This document shows, piece after piece, positions 33,434-41,585 of a stretch of DNA of 64,000 nucleotides. Made by a program: the position numbers and the translations under genes. The stretch is from contig CAVSKV010000004.1 in the NCBI GenBank assembly GCA_963728785.1, positions 620,001 through 684,000 on the forward strand, in the 5' to 3' direction. Under the pieces are notes generated by a model that worked only from the letters and a program-made list of their open reading frames with translations, did not search any database and was not told the DNA's origin. This DNA is from JAGWRI01 sp963728785 (GTDB lineage: Bacteria; Gemmatimonadota; Gemmatimonadetes; Gemmatimonadales; Gemmatimonadaceae). Positions within the stretch are counted from its first letter, which is position 1. Each line of letters starts with the position of its first letter.

Positions 33434-34960
33434 ATGCTCGCTGCCATCCGCTCGGCTGCCGTACTCGGCATCGATGCCTACGACGTGACGGTCGAGGTGG
33501 ACGTATCGCCCGGCCTGCCGCAATGGAGCATCGTGGGCCTCGCCTCCAGTTCGGTCAAGGAGAGCCGCGAACGGGTGATCGCCGCGCTGGCCAATTCGGG
33601 GCTTGCCCTCCCGCCGCGGCGGGTCACCGTGGGGCTCTCGCCGGCCGACGTCCACAAGACCGGTGCCGCGTTCGATCTTCCGATCGCCGTCGGGTTGCTC
33701 TCCGCGCTCGGCGTCGTACCCGACACGGTCGCCGGCCGCCTCGTCGTGCTCGGGGAGTTGGGACTGGATGGCAGCGTGCGCGCCGTGCGAGGCGTGCTGC
33801 CGGTGGCCCGGCGGCTGGCCTCCAGTGGCGCGGGATGCACACTCGTCCTGCCGCGCGACAACGTGGCCGAAGCGGCGTTGACCGGCGGGGTGCCGCTGTG
33901 CGCGCCAGACTCGCTGCCGCAGCTCGTGCAATGGCTCCGCGCCGGCGCGCTCCCGGCGCCGCCCGTGCCGGCGTTCGAAGCCCCTGGCGGCGGCGAGGCG
34001 GCCGACTTCGGGGACGTCGCGGGGCAGGACGGCGCCAAGCGTGCACTGGAGATCGCTGCGGCGGGCGGTCACAACGTGCTGCTCGTCGGCCCCCCCGGTG
34101 CGGGCAAGACGATGCTCGCCCGCCGCCTGCCGTCCATCCTGCCCGCGCTCACGAACGAGGAGGCCCTCCAGGTGACGGCCATCCACTCCGTGGCAGGGTT
34201 GACCACCGGTAACGGCGCGTTATGCAGCGCACGCCCGTTTCGTGCCCCGCACCACACGATCTCCACGGCCGGACTCGTCGGCGGTGGCAGTACGCCGCGT
34301 CCCGGCGAGGTCAGTCTGGCGCACTATGGCGTGCTATTCCTGGACGAGATGCCGGAGTTCCCGCGCTACGTGCTCGAGTCGCTCCGCCAGCCCATGGAGG
34401 ACGGGCGGGTGGTGATCGCACGGGCCCTGCAGGCCGTGTCCTTCCCGGCCCGGTTCACCCTGGTGGGCGCGATGAACCCCTGTCCCTGCGGCCATCACGG
34501 CTCCAGCGGGTCGCAGCCCTGCGTGTGCGCCGAGAGCGAGGTGCAGAAGTACCGGGGGCGACTGTCCGGGCCGCTGCTCGACCGGATCGACATGCACGTG
34601 ACGGTCGGGCCGGTGCCGACGCACCTACTGGGGGAGGATGCCGGGCAAACCGGGGACCCATCGGCGTCGATCCGCGCCCGCGTGGACGCGGCCCGCACCC
34701 GCCAGCGCCGGCGTTATCAAGATACTAATGATTGGCAATGCAATGCCCACGCCGGTGGGCGCTGGCTCGACCGCCACGGCGGGGTCGGGCGCGAGGCGCG
34801 CAGCGTGCTGACGGGTGCCGCCGACGCGCTGCGACTGTCGGCCCGCGCGTACCACCGGGTGATCAAGGTGGCTCGCACGATCGCCGACCTCGCGGGCGAC
34901 GAAGCGGTGGCGCCGCCGCACGTGGCCGAAGCCCTCCGTTATCGGCCGCGACTGCAGTAG
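33434..34960 (+). CDS. comM: YifB/ComM-family Mg-chelatase-like AAA+ ATPase
   Basis: A 508-residue protein: N-terminal Lon-S5-like domain (about 1-170, with VKESRERVIAAL), then the AAA+ core with Walker A VGPPGAGKT (about 216-224), Walker B LFLDEMPEF, and the zinc-ribbon-like MNPCPCGHHG segment with further Cys in QPCVCAE, followed by the C-terminal domain. ComM is a helicase that promotes branch migration during natural transformation in Vibrio; other members have no known role. The zinc-like cysteines are typical of the family. ATG 33434 begins the conserved MLAAIRSAAVLGIDAYDV. An AT-rich codon patch (34713-34745) lies near the C-terminal third. Confidence 0.92.
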   Translation: MLAAIRSAAVLGIDAYDVTVEVDVSPGLPQWSIVGLASSSVKESRERVIAALANSGLALPPRRVTVGLSPADVHKTGAAFDLPIAVGLLSALGVVPDTVAGRLVVLGELGLDGSVRAVRGVLPVARRLASSGAGCTLVLPRDNVAEAALTGGVPLCAPDSLPQLVQWLRAGALPAPPVPAFEAPGGGEAADFGDVAGQDGAKRALEIAAAGGHNVLLVGPPGAGKTMLARRLPSILPALTNEEALQVTAIHSVAGLTTGNGALCSARPFRAPHHTISTAGLVGGGSTPRPGEVSLAHYGVLFLDEMPEFPRYVLESLRQPMEDGRVVIARALQAVSFPARFTLVGAMNPCPCGHHGSSGSQPCVCAESEVQKYRGRLSGPLLDRIDMHVTVGPVPTHLLGEDAGQTGDPSASIRARVDAARTRQRRRYQDTNDWQCNAHAGGRWLDRHGGVGREARSVLTGAADALRLSARAYHRVIKVARTIADLAGDEAVAPPHVAEALRYRPRLQ

Positions 34961-34976
34961 CCGATCAACGAGCGAA

Positions 34977-35006
34977 CGCCCCGGCAAGCCGAAGGTTACC
35001 GGGGCG
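34977..35006. terminator. GC hairpin between convergent comM and the cytochrome-porin gene
   Basis: CGCCCCGG (34977-34984) and CCGGGGCG (34999-35006) form a perfect eight-base-pair stem with a 14-base loop, 17 bases after the comM stop. Its position between convergent genes fits a bidirectional terminator, although T-runs are missing on both sides. Confidence 0.55.
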
Positions 35007-35064
35007 CTCAACCGTGGCGCGTATCAGCCGTCACCAACGGTGCATGGGCAGGTCCGAGGCGACG

Positions 35065-36555
35065 CTAGAACGCCAACCAGAAATATGTGTAGAGCGTGTT
35101 GTTGTCCGAAGCCGAGCGACCGAACCCGTCATAGTTCGTGCTCGACCCGTTGAACTTCGTGTACGCCACGTATTGCACGCCGACGCGGACGTTCTGCCAG
35201 AGGTTGTAGGTCAACTCGCCCACGAGGCCCTGGGTGTTGGGGCTCCCGTTGGCGCTGCCGCCCACGGCGGCCGGTTGGTAGAGGATCGCATCCGAACTGC
35301 CGGTGGTCTGGAAGTACCCCAGCGACGCACCGTAGTTGAGCGACGTGGCGAGCGCGACGTTGGCCCGAAGGGTGGACAGATTGCCGCTCTGGAACTCGGC
35401 GGCCGGACTCGTAGCCGTCACGTCCGCAACGCGGTTCTGCGTCTCGTGGATGTACGTCGCATGGCCGATCACGGCGCCGTCGGCCATCGGGTGCTCATAC
35501 TGTGCGTCGAACCCGTAGTCGGTGAACTGATTGGTCACTCCGCTCACCCCGGTCGGATACAGCTGGGCGTGGAGGCCATACGTGCCGAGCATGAGATAGT
35601 CCTGGCTCATCTGCTGCTGCCAGGCGACGCGCCAGTACGGGGCGACGCCGTCGGTAGCGCTCTCTGCCGTCGCGTCGAGCGGCAGCGCGGCTCCCTGCGG
35701 CGCGGCCCGGTACACGGTGAATTCGGTGTAGAGGTGGTTGTCGAGCAGCGAGTAGGCACCGAGCCCGACCACGGCCTGGCCGAGTGTGCCGTCGATGACC
35801 GTGCTGGCGATGGGGCCGGGCGCTACCTCGGAACTCATGTACGGCGCGCTCCACGCGGGCACCGTGTTCCACACGTCCTGCACCGTCGGGTTATTGTTGA
35901 TGGTCACGCCGAACAGAAAGTCCTTTCCGCTCACGGTGTGGTGGCTCGCATAGCGGAGGTCGATGTTGTCCACGCCAAAGCTGCCGTCGGCGGCCGCGTA
36001 GGTGAACTGGGAGAAGATGCCGACGTTGGGCGAGATCGCGCCGGCGATGAACAGACTCGCCTGGTCGGGGAACTGCACGGTGCCGTTCTGCGTTCCCGGC
36101 GGCGCCTTGGCGGTGTTGGTCACCGAACCCACGAACATGGCGGCCATGGGCGGCATCGTGAGCAGTTTGAGACTGGGATCACTCGCCGAGTCCTTCTGGG
36201 CGACGATCGTGGCCAGTCCGGTCATCGTGTATCCATTGAGCTTGAACATCCGGCCGAACGGCGTGAGCGCCGGGAACTGGTAGTGGCAAACGCTGCAGGC
36301 CAACCCCGTCTGCCGCGAGAATGCAGGAACGTTGGCGTGCACCTTGGCGAGGGCCGACAGCAGACGGCCGCCGACCACGGCTCGGTCGGCGCGGACGCCG
36401 ATAGCCGCCGTGGGCGCCTCGGCGCGCGAGCCCGAATGGTCCGCGCGGGCGGCTGCAGGCCACGCCAGGATGGCGAGCGCCAGGATCAGGCGCGGAAATC
36501 CGGCGCTGGTGCGGTGCCGTTGCGGGGCACTGGAACTTTGGAATGCGGCGGTCAT
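35065..36555 (-). CDS. Fused monoheme cytochrome c-outer-membrane porin (Cyc2-like architecture)
   Basis: A 496-residue exported protein. A signal peptide (hydrophobic core LILALAILAWPAAARA, cleavage near residue 38) is followed by one heme c motif C87-S-V-C90-H91 in QTGLACSVCHYQFPALTPFG, and then about 380 residues with the alternating polar/hydrophobic pattern and Gly/Tyr/Asn-rich turns of an outer-membrane beta-barrel, ending in the aromatic YTYFWLAF, a typical barrel-insertion signal. The layout resembles Cyc2, the iron-oxidising fused cytochrome-porin, but sequence-level membership of the Cyc2 family is not shown; related 'cytochrome c' proteins with this heme region occur in several soil phyla. 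Start ATG 36555 is chosen for the signal peptide. The gene is flanked upstream by two small hairpins. Confidence 0.8.
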   Translation of the reverse strand: MTAAFQSSSAPQRHRTSAGFPRLILALAILAWPAAARADHSGSRAEAPTAAIGVRADRAVVGGRLLSALAKVHANVPAFSRQTGLACSVCHYQFPALTPFGRMFKLNGYTMTGLATIVAQKDSASDPSLKLLTMPPMAAMFVGSVTNTAKAPPGTQNGTVQFPDQASLFIAGAISPNVGIFSQFTYAAADGSFGVDNIDLRYASHHTVSGKDFLFGVTINNNPTVQDVWNTVPAWSAPYMSSEVAPGPIASTVIDGTLGQAVVGLGAYSLLDNHLYTEFTVYRAAPQGAALPLDATAESATDGVAPYWRVAWQQQMSQDYLMLGTYGLHAQLYPTGVSGVTNQFTDYGFDAQYEHPMADGAVIGHATYIHETQNRVADVTATSPAAEFQSGNLSTLRANVALATSLNYGASLGYFQTTGSSDAILYQPAAVGGSANGSPNTQGLVGELTYNLWQNVRVGVQYVAYTKFNGSSTNYDGFGRSASDNNTLYTYFWLAF

Positions 36556-36638
36556 GGTTTGGCTCCATGATGGTTGATGGCCCACAGGCGAGCGGCGGCG
36601 AGCGCAAACGGGGGAGGCTGCGTAAGCGCCGGCATAAA

Positions 36639-36656
36639 CCTCAGTCCTCCCTGAGG
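36639..36656. promoter_or_regulatory. Small inverted repeat upstream of the cytochrome-porin gene
   Basis: CCTCAG-TCCTCC-CTGAGG forms a six-base-pair stem, 83 bases before the start codon. It could be an operator or 5' leader hairpin. Confidence 0.3.
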
Positions 36657-36690
36657 TGACGTGAATCATTTGGTTGATACGTCATGCGTT

Positions 36691-36706
36691 GAGAACTTGC
36701 GTTCTC
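36691..36706. promoter_or_regulatory. Second small inverted repeat upstream of the cytochrome-porin gene
   Basis: GAGAAC-TTGC-GTTCTC, a perfect six-base-pair palindrome in a comparatively AT-rich part of the 270-base gap, is a plausible operator. No other gene is seen in the gap. Confidence 0.3.
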
Positions 36707-36825
36707 CAATAGGCTGCGCCGTCAGAGAATCGCCGCAGTCGTGTGGGGATGGGCCCTACAAGTTCACGAGGATTTCGGGAAGCGTCCGGGGCTGCCGGCG
36801 GACGATCGCGCCCTGCCGGCGGAGG

Positions 36826-37278
36826 CTATACGGTGTTTGCCATGTCGGGGAGCGCTCCGGCGCCGCCGTAGACGTAGCCCACTACGCCGCCGTAGACGAG
36901 GTGCCCGAGCAGTCCGCCGACCAGCAATTCAACGTCGCCGTGCGAGAACACGCCGCTCCCCGAGAGCGGCGCGAACACCGACTGTGCCAGGACGAACAGG
37001 CCGCATCCGAACAGCACTCCGCGAAGGAACGGCGTACCCGGGAGCCGGCTTTCCAAAAAGGCGGCGTAGAACATCGCGAACCCTATGCCCACCACGATGT
37101 ACACCAGCCAGCCCCCGGCCGGCCCGACGGCGGTGTGCGGCGAGATCCCGGTCATCACGCTGCTCAGGGTCTCCCCGATTGCGATCTGCGGGAGCCCGAT
37201 GGAGGGCTCGACCATCAGGAGGGCGGTCATCGCGGCCGTTGCGATCACTCCGGCGACGGCGGCGCGCTTGGTATCCAT
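36826..37278 (-). CDS. Membrane protein of unknown function (DUF6789-like)
   Basis: A 150-residue protein with four hydrophobic segments (about 6-25, 55-77, 85-105 and 118-140), rich in Gly and Ala. The N-terminus MDTKRAAVAGVIATAAMTALLM resembles the DUF6789 group of small four-helix membrane proteins, but I am not certain. The start ATG 37278 is fixed by a good Shine-Dalgarno sequence (AGGGGAGCTGAC just before it); an in-frame ATG at 37320 lies upstream of that site. Same strand as the cytochrome-porin gene and 270 bases upstream of it. Confidence 0.7.
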   Translation of the reverse strand: MDTKRAAVAGVIATAAMTALLMVEPSIGLPQIAIGETLSSVMTGISPHTAVGPAGGWLVYIVVGIGFAMFYAAFLESRLPGTPFLRGVLFGCGLFVLAQSVFAPLSGSGVFSHGDVELLVGGLLGHLVYGGVVGYVYGGAGALPDMANTV

Positions 37279-37477
37279 GTCAGCTCCCCTCGGTACCGGC
37301 AAAGGAATGCGAGACGTCATTGGCGGCGACTATATGCCGGTGCCCGCCGTACGCCGCAAGCGAACGGCCGCGATCTTTGCGAGACGTGAATGGGGTGCGG
37401 TTGGGTGGTGCGTCTTGCGGCAGCCTGTCGTAGCCCGCGCCCTGCCGGGGAGGGCGTGGGGAAACTACCATTGAGCA

Positions 37478-38383
37478 ATGACTGCGTACGCGATGAGTCC
37501 CGACGGCGCCGCCCCGGGGCGCGAGAGGGCGCTCCTGGACTGGCTTCGCCGCCGGAGGCGCTTGGCCGTCGGATTCAGTGGGGGCGTGGATTCGGCCTAC
37601 CTGGCGTGCGTGGCCGTGGACACGCTGGGCGCGGAATCAGTTCTCGCCGTGATCGGCCGCAGCGCGTCCTACCCGGCCTCGCAATGGGCGGCGGCGCGGC
37701 GCGTGGCCCACGACTTCGGCGTCCCGGTGCTCGAGATCGACACCGATGAGCTACACGACCCGCGCTACACCGCCAATCCGGTAAACCGCTGCTACTTCTG
37801 CAAGACCGAACTCTGGAGCAGGATCATCCCGGCGGCGCTTGCGCGCGGGTTCGAAGTCGTGGCCGACGGCACCAACGCCGACGACCGTGGCGACTACCGA
37901 CCGGGGGCGCGTGCGGGCCGCGAGCACGCGGTGCACTCCCCGCTCGCCGAGGTGGGAATGACCAAGGCCGACATCCGGGAACGGTCGCGCGCTCGGGGGA
38001 TTCCCACCTGGAAGCAGCCGTCGTCGCCCTGTCTGTCATCACGGCTGCCGTACGGCACAGCCGTCACGATCGAGCGGCTGCGGCAGGTGGAGGTGGCCGA
38101 GGAGCAATTGCGCAAGCTCGGTGTGGCGGGCGATCTGCGGGTGCGGCACCATGGCGAGACGGCGAGCGTCGAGATCGGGGCGAGCGAGCTGCCGGGCTGG
38201 CTGGTGCCGGAGCGCGAAGCGGAGGTGCTCCTCGCGGTGCGAACGGCGGGCTTTCGCGAGGTAGTGATCGACCCGCGGGGCTTCCGGTCGGGCTCGCTCA
38301 ACGTCCTGGCCGGCGTGCCCGCCAAAGCACCCGGCGCCGAGCCCCCACCACCAGCGGCCCGTGCGGCTGTTCCTGGCGATTGA
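37478..38383 (+). CDS. larE: ATP-dependent sulfur transferase LarE
   Basis: A 301-residue PP-loop enzyme (SGGVDS at 34-39) of the LarE family, which inserts sulfur into the pyridinium thiocarboxylate cofactor precursor of the nickel-pincer nucleotide used by lactate racemase. It has the family cysteine C185 in SSPCLSSRLPYG plus C105 and C108 in NRCYFC. This three-cysteine set is reported to hold a [4Fe-4S] cluster in some LarE proteins, whereas the Lactobacillus type sacrifices a single cysteine. larB, larC and larA are not in the window, so a nickel-pincer role is inferred from family alone. The last 23 bases overlap thpR. Confidence 0.87.
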   Translation: MTAYAMSPDGAAPGRERALLDWLRRRRRLAVGFSGGVDSAYLACVAVDTLGAESVLAVIGRSASYPASQWAAARRVAHDFGVPVLEIDTDELHDPRYTANPVNRCYFCKTELWSRIIPAALARGFEVVADGTNADDRGDYRPGARAGREHAVHSPLAEVGMTKADIRERSRARGIPTWKQPSSPCLSSRLPYGTAVTIERLRQVEVAEEQLRKLGVAGDLRVRHHGETASVEIGASELPGWLVPEREAEVLLAVRTAGFREVVIDPRGFRSGSLNVLAGVPAKAPGAEPPPPAARAAVPGD

Positions 38384-38927
38384 TTTCGGTGCGGCCACCC
38401 GCGCCGCGGTGTTCGCGGCGGCGGCACCCCTTCGCGCGGCGGCTCCCGGGCTGGCGTGGGTGGACGAGGGGCGGCTCCACCTGACTCTCAAGTTCCTGGG
38501 TGAACAGCCGGAAGCGGCCGTGCCGCGAGTGGCGGCGGCCATGGACGACGTAGCGGCCGGCCACACGGCGCAAGCGTCGTCGCTCGGCGAATTCGGGGCG
38601 TTTCCGAACCTTCGGCGGGTCCGTGTCGTATGGATCGGCATGGACGCCGATCCGCGGCTCGAACTCCTGCATCACGACGTCGAGTTAGCCTGCGCGGGAC
38701 TGGGCATTCCTATTGAGGGGCGTCCCTTCCGCCCGCACGTGACGCTGGCCCGCGTGAAGCACCTACCATCCGCCGACGTGCTGCGGGCGTTGTCGCGCGA
38801 AGCCCGGCGCGGCGCGGGGCACCGCTTTCCCGCCGTCGTCTCCCGAATCGATCTCGTGTGCAGTACGCTTCGCCCGGAAGGGCCGGCGCACCAGCTCCTC
38901 CACTCCTCTCCGCTCCGGGAATCCTGA
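38361..38927 (+). CDS. thpR: RNA 2',3'-cyclic phosphodiesterase
   Basis: A 188-residue 2H phosphoesterase of the LigT/ThpR group, which opens 2',3'-cyclic phosphates on RNA. Both HxT motifs are visible: HLTLKFLGE (about 40-48) and HVTLAR (about 125-130). The N-terminus RLFLAIDF is typical. The start is GTG 38361, overlapping the end of larE, so coupled translation is likely. Its cellular role is uncertain in bacteria. Confidence 0.9.
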   Translation: MRLFLAIDFGAATRAAVFAAAAPLRAAAPGLAWVDEGRLHLTLKFLGEQPEAAVPRVAAAMDDVAAGHTAQASSLGEFGAFPNLRRVRVVWIGMDADPRLELLHHDVELACAGLGIPIEGRPFRPHVTLARVKHLPSADVLRALSREARRGAGHRFPAVVSRIDLVCSTLRPEGPAHQLLHSSPLRES

Positions 38928-38930
38928 CCC

Positions 38931-39581
38931 ATGGGATGCATCGCACGTTTCGGCTGCCTCGTGATGCTCGTGTTGCTCGGCATTGGCGCGTGGCTCACGC
39001 GCGACCGCTGGGTGAGCCATTTCTTTCCCTCGGCCGCCCCGGTGGGCCAGGCCCCCATCGGCTGGCAGCCGCTCACGCTCGCCGGCGCACGGAGGGCGCA
39101 GGCGGCACTCGACACGCTAGCCGAGATCAAGGGGCCGGTATTCCAGAATGTGGCGGCGGGCGATGCGTCGGCGTACGTGATGAAGGCGTTGCTCGGCAAG
39201 CTTCCTGATGAGGCCGACAGTGCCGAGGCGGCGGTGGTGGGCGACGAACTGTACGTGCGGGCGAGCGTGCGGCCCCGGGACCTGGGTGGCGGCGACGCGC
39301 TCGGCCCGTTGGCGCCCATGCTCGGCGAGCGCGAACGGATGGAGGTGGTGGGAACCTTCCACGTCGTGCACCCGGGGCTCACCGAGTTCAAGGTGCGTCA
39401 GATCAAGTTTGGCTCGTTGACCGTGCCGGGACCCGTGATCCCGAGGCTGCTCGGCCGGATCGCGCGTGGCGCGCATCTGGACAGTCTGAGCGCAGACGGG
39501 CTCCCGATCCAGACGCCCCGGTACGTGGTGGACATCCGCGTGGCCGATGGGCACCTGACGCTGTACAAGGGGTTGCCGTGA
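38931..39581 (+). CDS. Membrane-anchored protein of unknown function
   Basis: A 216-residue protein with one N-terminal hydrophobic segment (CLVMLVLLGIGAWL, about 9-22) that acts as signal anchor; the rest is predicted outside the membrane. The body contains a helical part (about 50-95) and a beta-rich half (MEVVGTFHVVHPGLTEFKVRQIKFGSLTVPG and YVVDIRVADGHLTLYKGLP). No family recognised. It begins three bases after the thpR stop, so it is part of the larE-thpR operon. Confidence 0.7.
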   Translation: MGCIARFGCLVMLVLLGIGAWLTRDRWVSHFFPSAAPVGQAPIGWQPLTLAGARRAQAALDTLAEIKGPVFQNVAAGDASAYVMKALLGKLPDEADSAEAAVVGDELYVRASVRPRDLGGGDALGPLAPMLGERERMEVVGTFHVVHPGLTEFKVRQIKFGSLTVPGPVIPRLLGRIARGAHLDSLSADGLPIQTPRYVVDIRVADGHLTLYKGLP

Positions 39582-39656
39582 GCGGCGCGCCGTCGTTGGC
39601 TGGGGCGACGGAGGCGGGTAGCTTTCGCGCATGACCCGCAACGTTCGGCCAATCCC

Positions 39657-41033
39657 GTGAACCGCCGCGTTCTAATCGTGGACGACGAGCAGGGCGTGCG
39701 CGCCGCACTCGCCCAGTTGCTCGAGTTCGAGGGCTACGACGTGCGGGGGGCGAACAACGCCGCCGATGGGATCGCCGAATACAAGCGGTGGGGGCCCCAG
39801 CTGGTCTTCCTCGACGTGAAGATGGCAGGGATGGACGGGCTCGAAGCGCTCCGGCGACTGCGTGAACTGGACCCGGCGGCGGTGGTGGTAATGATCAGCG
39901 GCCACGCGACCATCCAGACGGCGGTCGAGGCCACCCAGCTCGGCGCCTACGACATTCTCGAGAAGCCCCTCGATACCGACCGCATTCTCGTGACGCTGCG
40001 CAACGCGCTGTCGCACCTCGCGCTGCACGAGGAAAACACGAGGCTGCGCGAGACCATCGAGTCGCGGTACGAGATCGTAGGCCGATCGGCCGCAATTCGC
40101 GCCGTGATCGAGAAGATCGATCGGGTGGCCGGCACGCCGGCCCGAGTGCTGATCACCGGGGAGAACGGCACGGGCAAGGAACTCGTGGCGCGCGCCATCC
40201 ATCGGCAGTCTCCGCGAGCCCCCGGGCCGTTCGTGGAGGTCAACTGCGCCGCCATCCCCGGGGAGTTGATCGAGAGCGAGTTGTTCGGACACATGAAGGG
40301 GTCGTTCACCGGCGCCACGGCAGATCGGGCCGGCAAGTTCGAGCAGGCGAACCGGGGCACGCTGTTCCTGGACGAGATCGGCGACATGAGCCTGGCCGCC
40401 CAAGCGAAAGTGCTCCGGGTGCTGCAGGACGGCGTGGTGACGCGTATCGGCGGCGCCAAGCCGATTCTGGTGGACGTTAGGGTCCTGGCCGCAACGAACA
40501 AGCATCTGGAGACGGAGATCGCCGAAGGGCGGTTCCGCGAAGACCTTTTCTACCGCCTGAACGTCGTGCCACTCCACGTGCCGGCGCTGCGGGAGCGCCG
40601 GGAAGACATCCCGTTGCTCGTGGCGCACTTCGTCTCCGTCCTCACCGAGCGCGAAGGCATGCCGCCGCGCCGGATCGACGACGACGCGGTGGCTCTGCTG
40701 GGCGCCCGGGAGTGGCTGGGCAACGTCCGCGAGTTGCGCAACACCATCGAGCGCCTGCTCATCCTCGCGGCGGGACTGCGCGTGACGGCCGGCGACGTCG
40801 AACGGCTGGTAGGCACGGGCGCCGGGACCCCAGCGGAACACGCGATGGGCGCCGTCATGGAGAGCCGTACCTTCGAGGAGTTCAAGTCCGCCGCGGAGCG
40901 GGTGTTCCTGTTGGCCAAACTGCGGGCACACGACTGGAACGTGTCAGAAACGGCGCGCGTGCTGGAAATGCCGCGGTCCAACCTGTACAAGAAGATCGAG
41001 CGGTACGGGCTGACCCGCGTAATCGCGGGCTGA
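39657..41033 (+). CDS. NtrC-family sigma54-dependent response regulator (NtrX-like)
   Basis: A 458-residue regulator: receiver domain with phospho-acceptor D53 (FLDVKMAG) and conserved Lys in EKPLD; AAA+ domain with Walker A GENGTGKE near 170, the sigma54-contact loop GSFTGA (canonical GAFTGA with Ala to Ser), Walker B LFLDEIGD, and the R-finger region FREDLFYRLNVVPL; then a Fis-type DNA-binding helix-turn-helix (NVSETARVLEMPRSNLYKKIERYGL). The overall form is NtrX-like, and an NtrY-like kinase lies 10 kb away at 25626-29303, so they are a possible pair. The start is GTG 39657. No rpoN gene is in the window. Confidence 0.92.
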   Translation: MNRRVLIVDDEQGVRAALAQLLEFEGYDVRGANNAADGIAEYKRWGPQLVFLDVKMAGMDGLEALRRLRELDPAAVVVMISGHATIQTAVEATQLGAYDILEKPLDTDRILVTLRNALSHLALHEENTRLRETIESRYEIVGRSAAIRAVIEKIDRVAGTPARVLITGENGTGKELVARAIHRQSPRAPGPFVEVNCAAIPGELIESELFGHMKGSFTGATADRAGKFEQANRGTLFLDEIGDMSLAAQAKVLRVLQDGVVTRIGGAKPILVDVRVLAATNKHLETEIAEGRFREDLFYRLNVVPLHVPALRERREDIPLLVAHFVSVLTEREGMPPRRIDDDAVALLGAREWLGNVRELRNTIERLLILAAGLRVTAGDVERLVGTGAGTPAEHAMGAVMESRTFEEFKSAAERVFLLAKLRAHDWNVSETARVLEMPRSNLYKKIERYGLTRVIAG

Positions 41034-41057
41034 GCGCCGTCCGCACAAGGAGCGACT

Positions 41058-41546
41058 GTGGCCGAACGAGACTGGTCGAAGGAACTCGCCAAGATTGACA
41101 AGCAGCTGGGGTCGATGCCGGACGAGGAGTTGTTGCCGAAGGACGTGGCGCCGGCCAGGGCGGGCGACGGGCGAAGGGCGGCACCCGATGCCACCCCACC
41201 GGCTGGGGGCGGCAAGGGGGCCAGCAAGCCGGCCAAAGCCACCGGGTCGTTCGGCGTCTTTGCTCGGCTCACGCTCTCGGTCGCGCTTGGGTTGGGGATG
41301 ATCGTCTGGCCCTATCAAGCGCGGTGCGGGTTCGGGCTCGCCGCGTATCTGGCCGCGGTGGTGGTCGTCGTCGTGAGCGGCGGTTGGAGCGCCATATGGA
41401 CCTGGCGCCACCGGTCGGCTCGCGCGCACGTGCTTTCCCTGTTGATCCTCCTATGGGGACTGATCCTCGGCTCACTCGAGGTGCTGCCCCGCGTAGGTTA
41501 CGCAAGGCCGGACGCCAATCATCCCGCTGGCTGGGTGTGCAAGTGA
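41058..41546 (+). CDS. Small membrane protein of unknown function
   Basis: A 162-residue protein: a charged cytoplasmic N-terminus (MAERDWSKELAKIDKQLGSMPDEELLP), a Pro/Ala/Gly-rich linker to about 62, then three hydrophobic segments (about 66-82, 92-108, 122-140). The N-terminal charged motif is common in small Gemmatimonadota-like membrane proteins as far as I recall, but no function is known. GTG 41058 is preceded by AAGGAG at a good distance (41047-41052), which supports the start. It follows the response regulator by 24 bases. Confidence 0.75.
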   Translation: MAERDWSKELAKIDKQLGSMPDEELLPKDVAPARAGDGRRAAPDATPPAGGGKGASKPAKATGSFGVFARLTLSVALGLGMIVWPYQARCGFGLAAYLAAVVVVVVSGGWSAIWTWRHRSARAHVLSLLILLWGLILGSLEVLPRVGYARPDANHPAGWVCK

Positions 41547-41585
41547 CGGCGACCCGGCGGGTTCGCAACTCCTGATATCGACATC

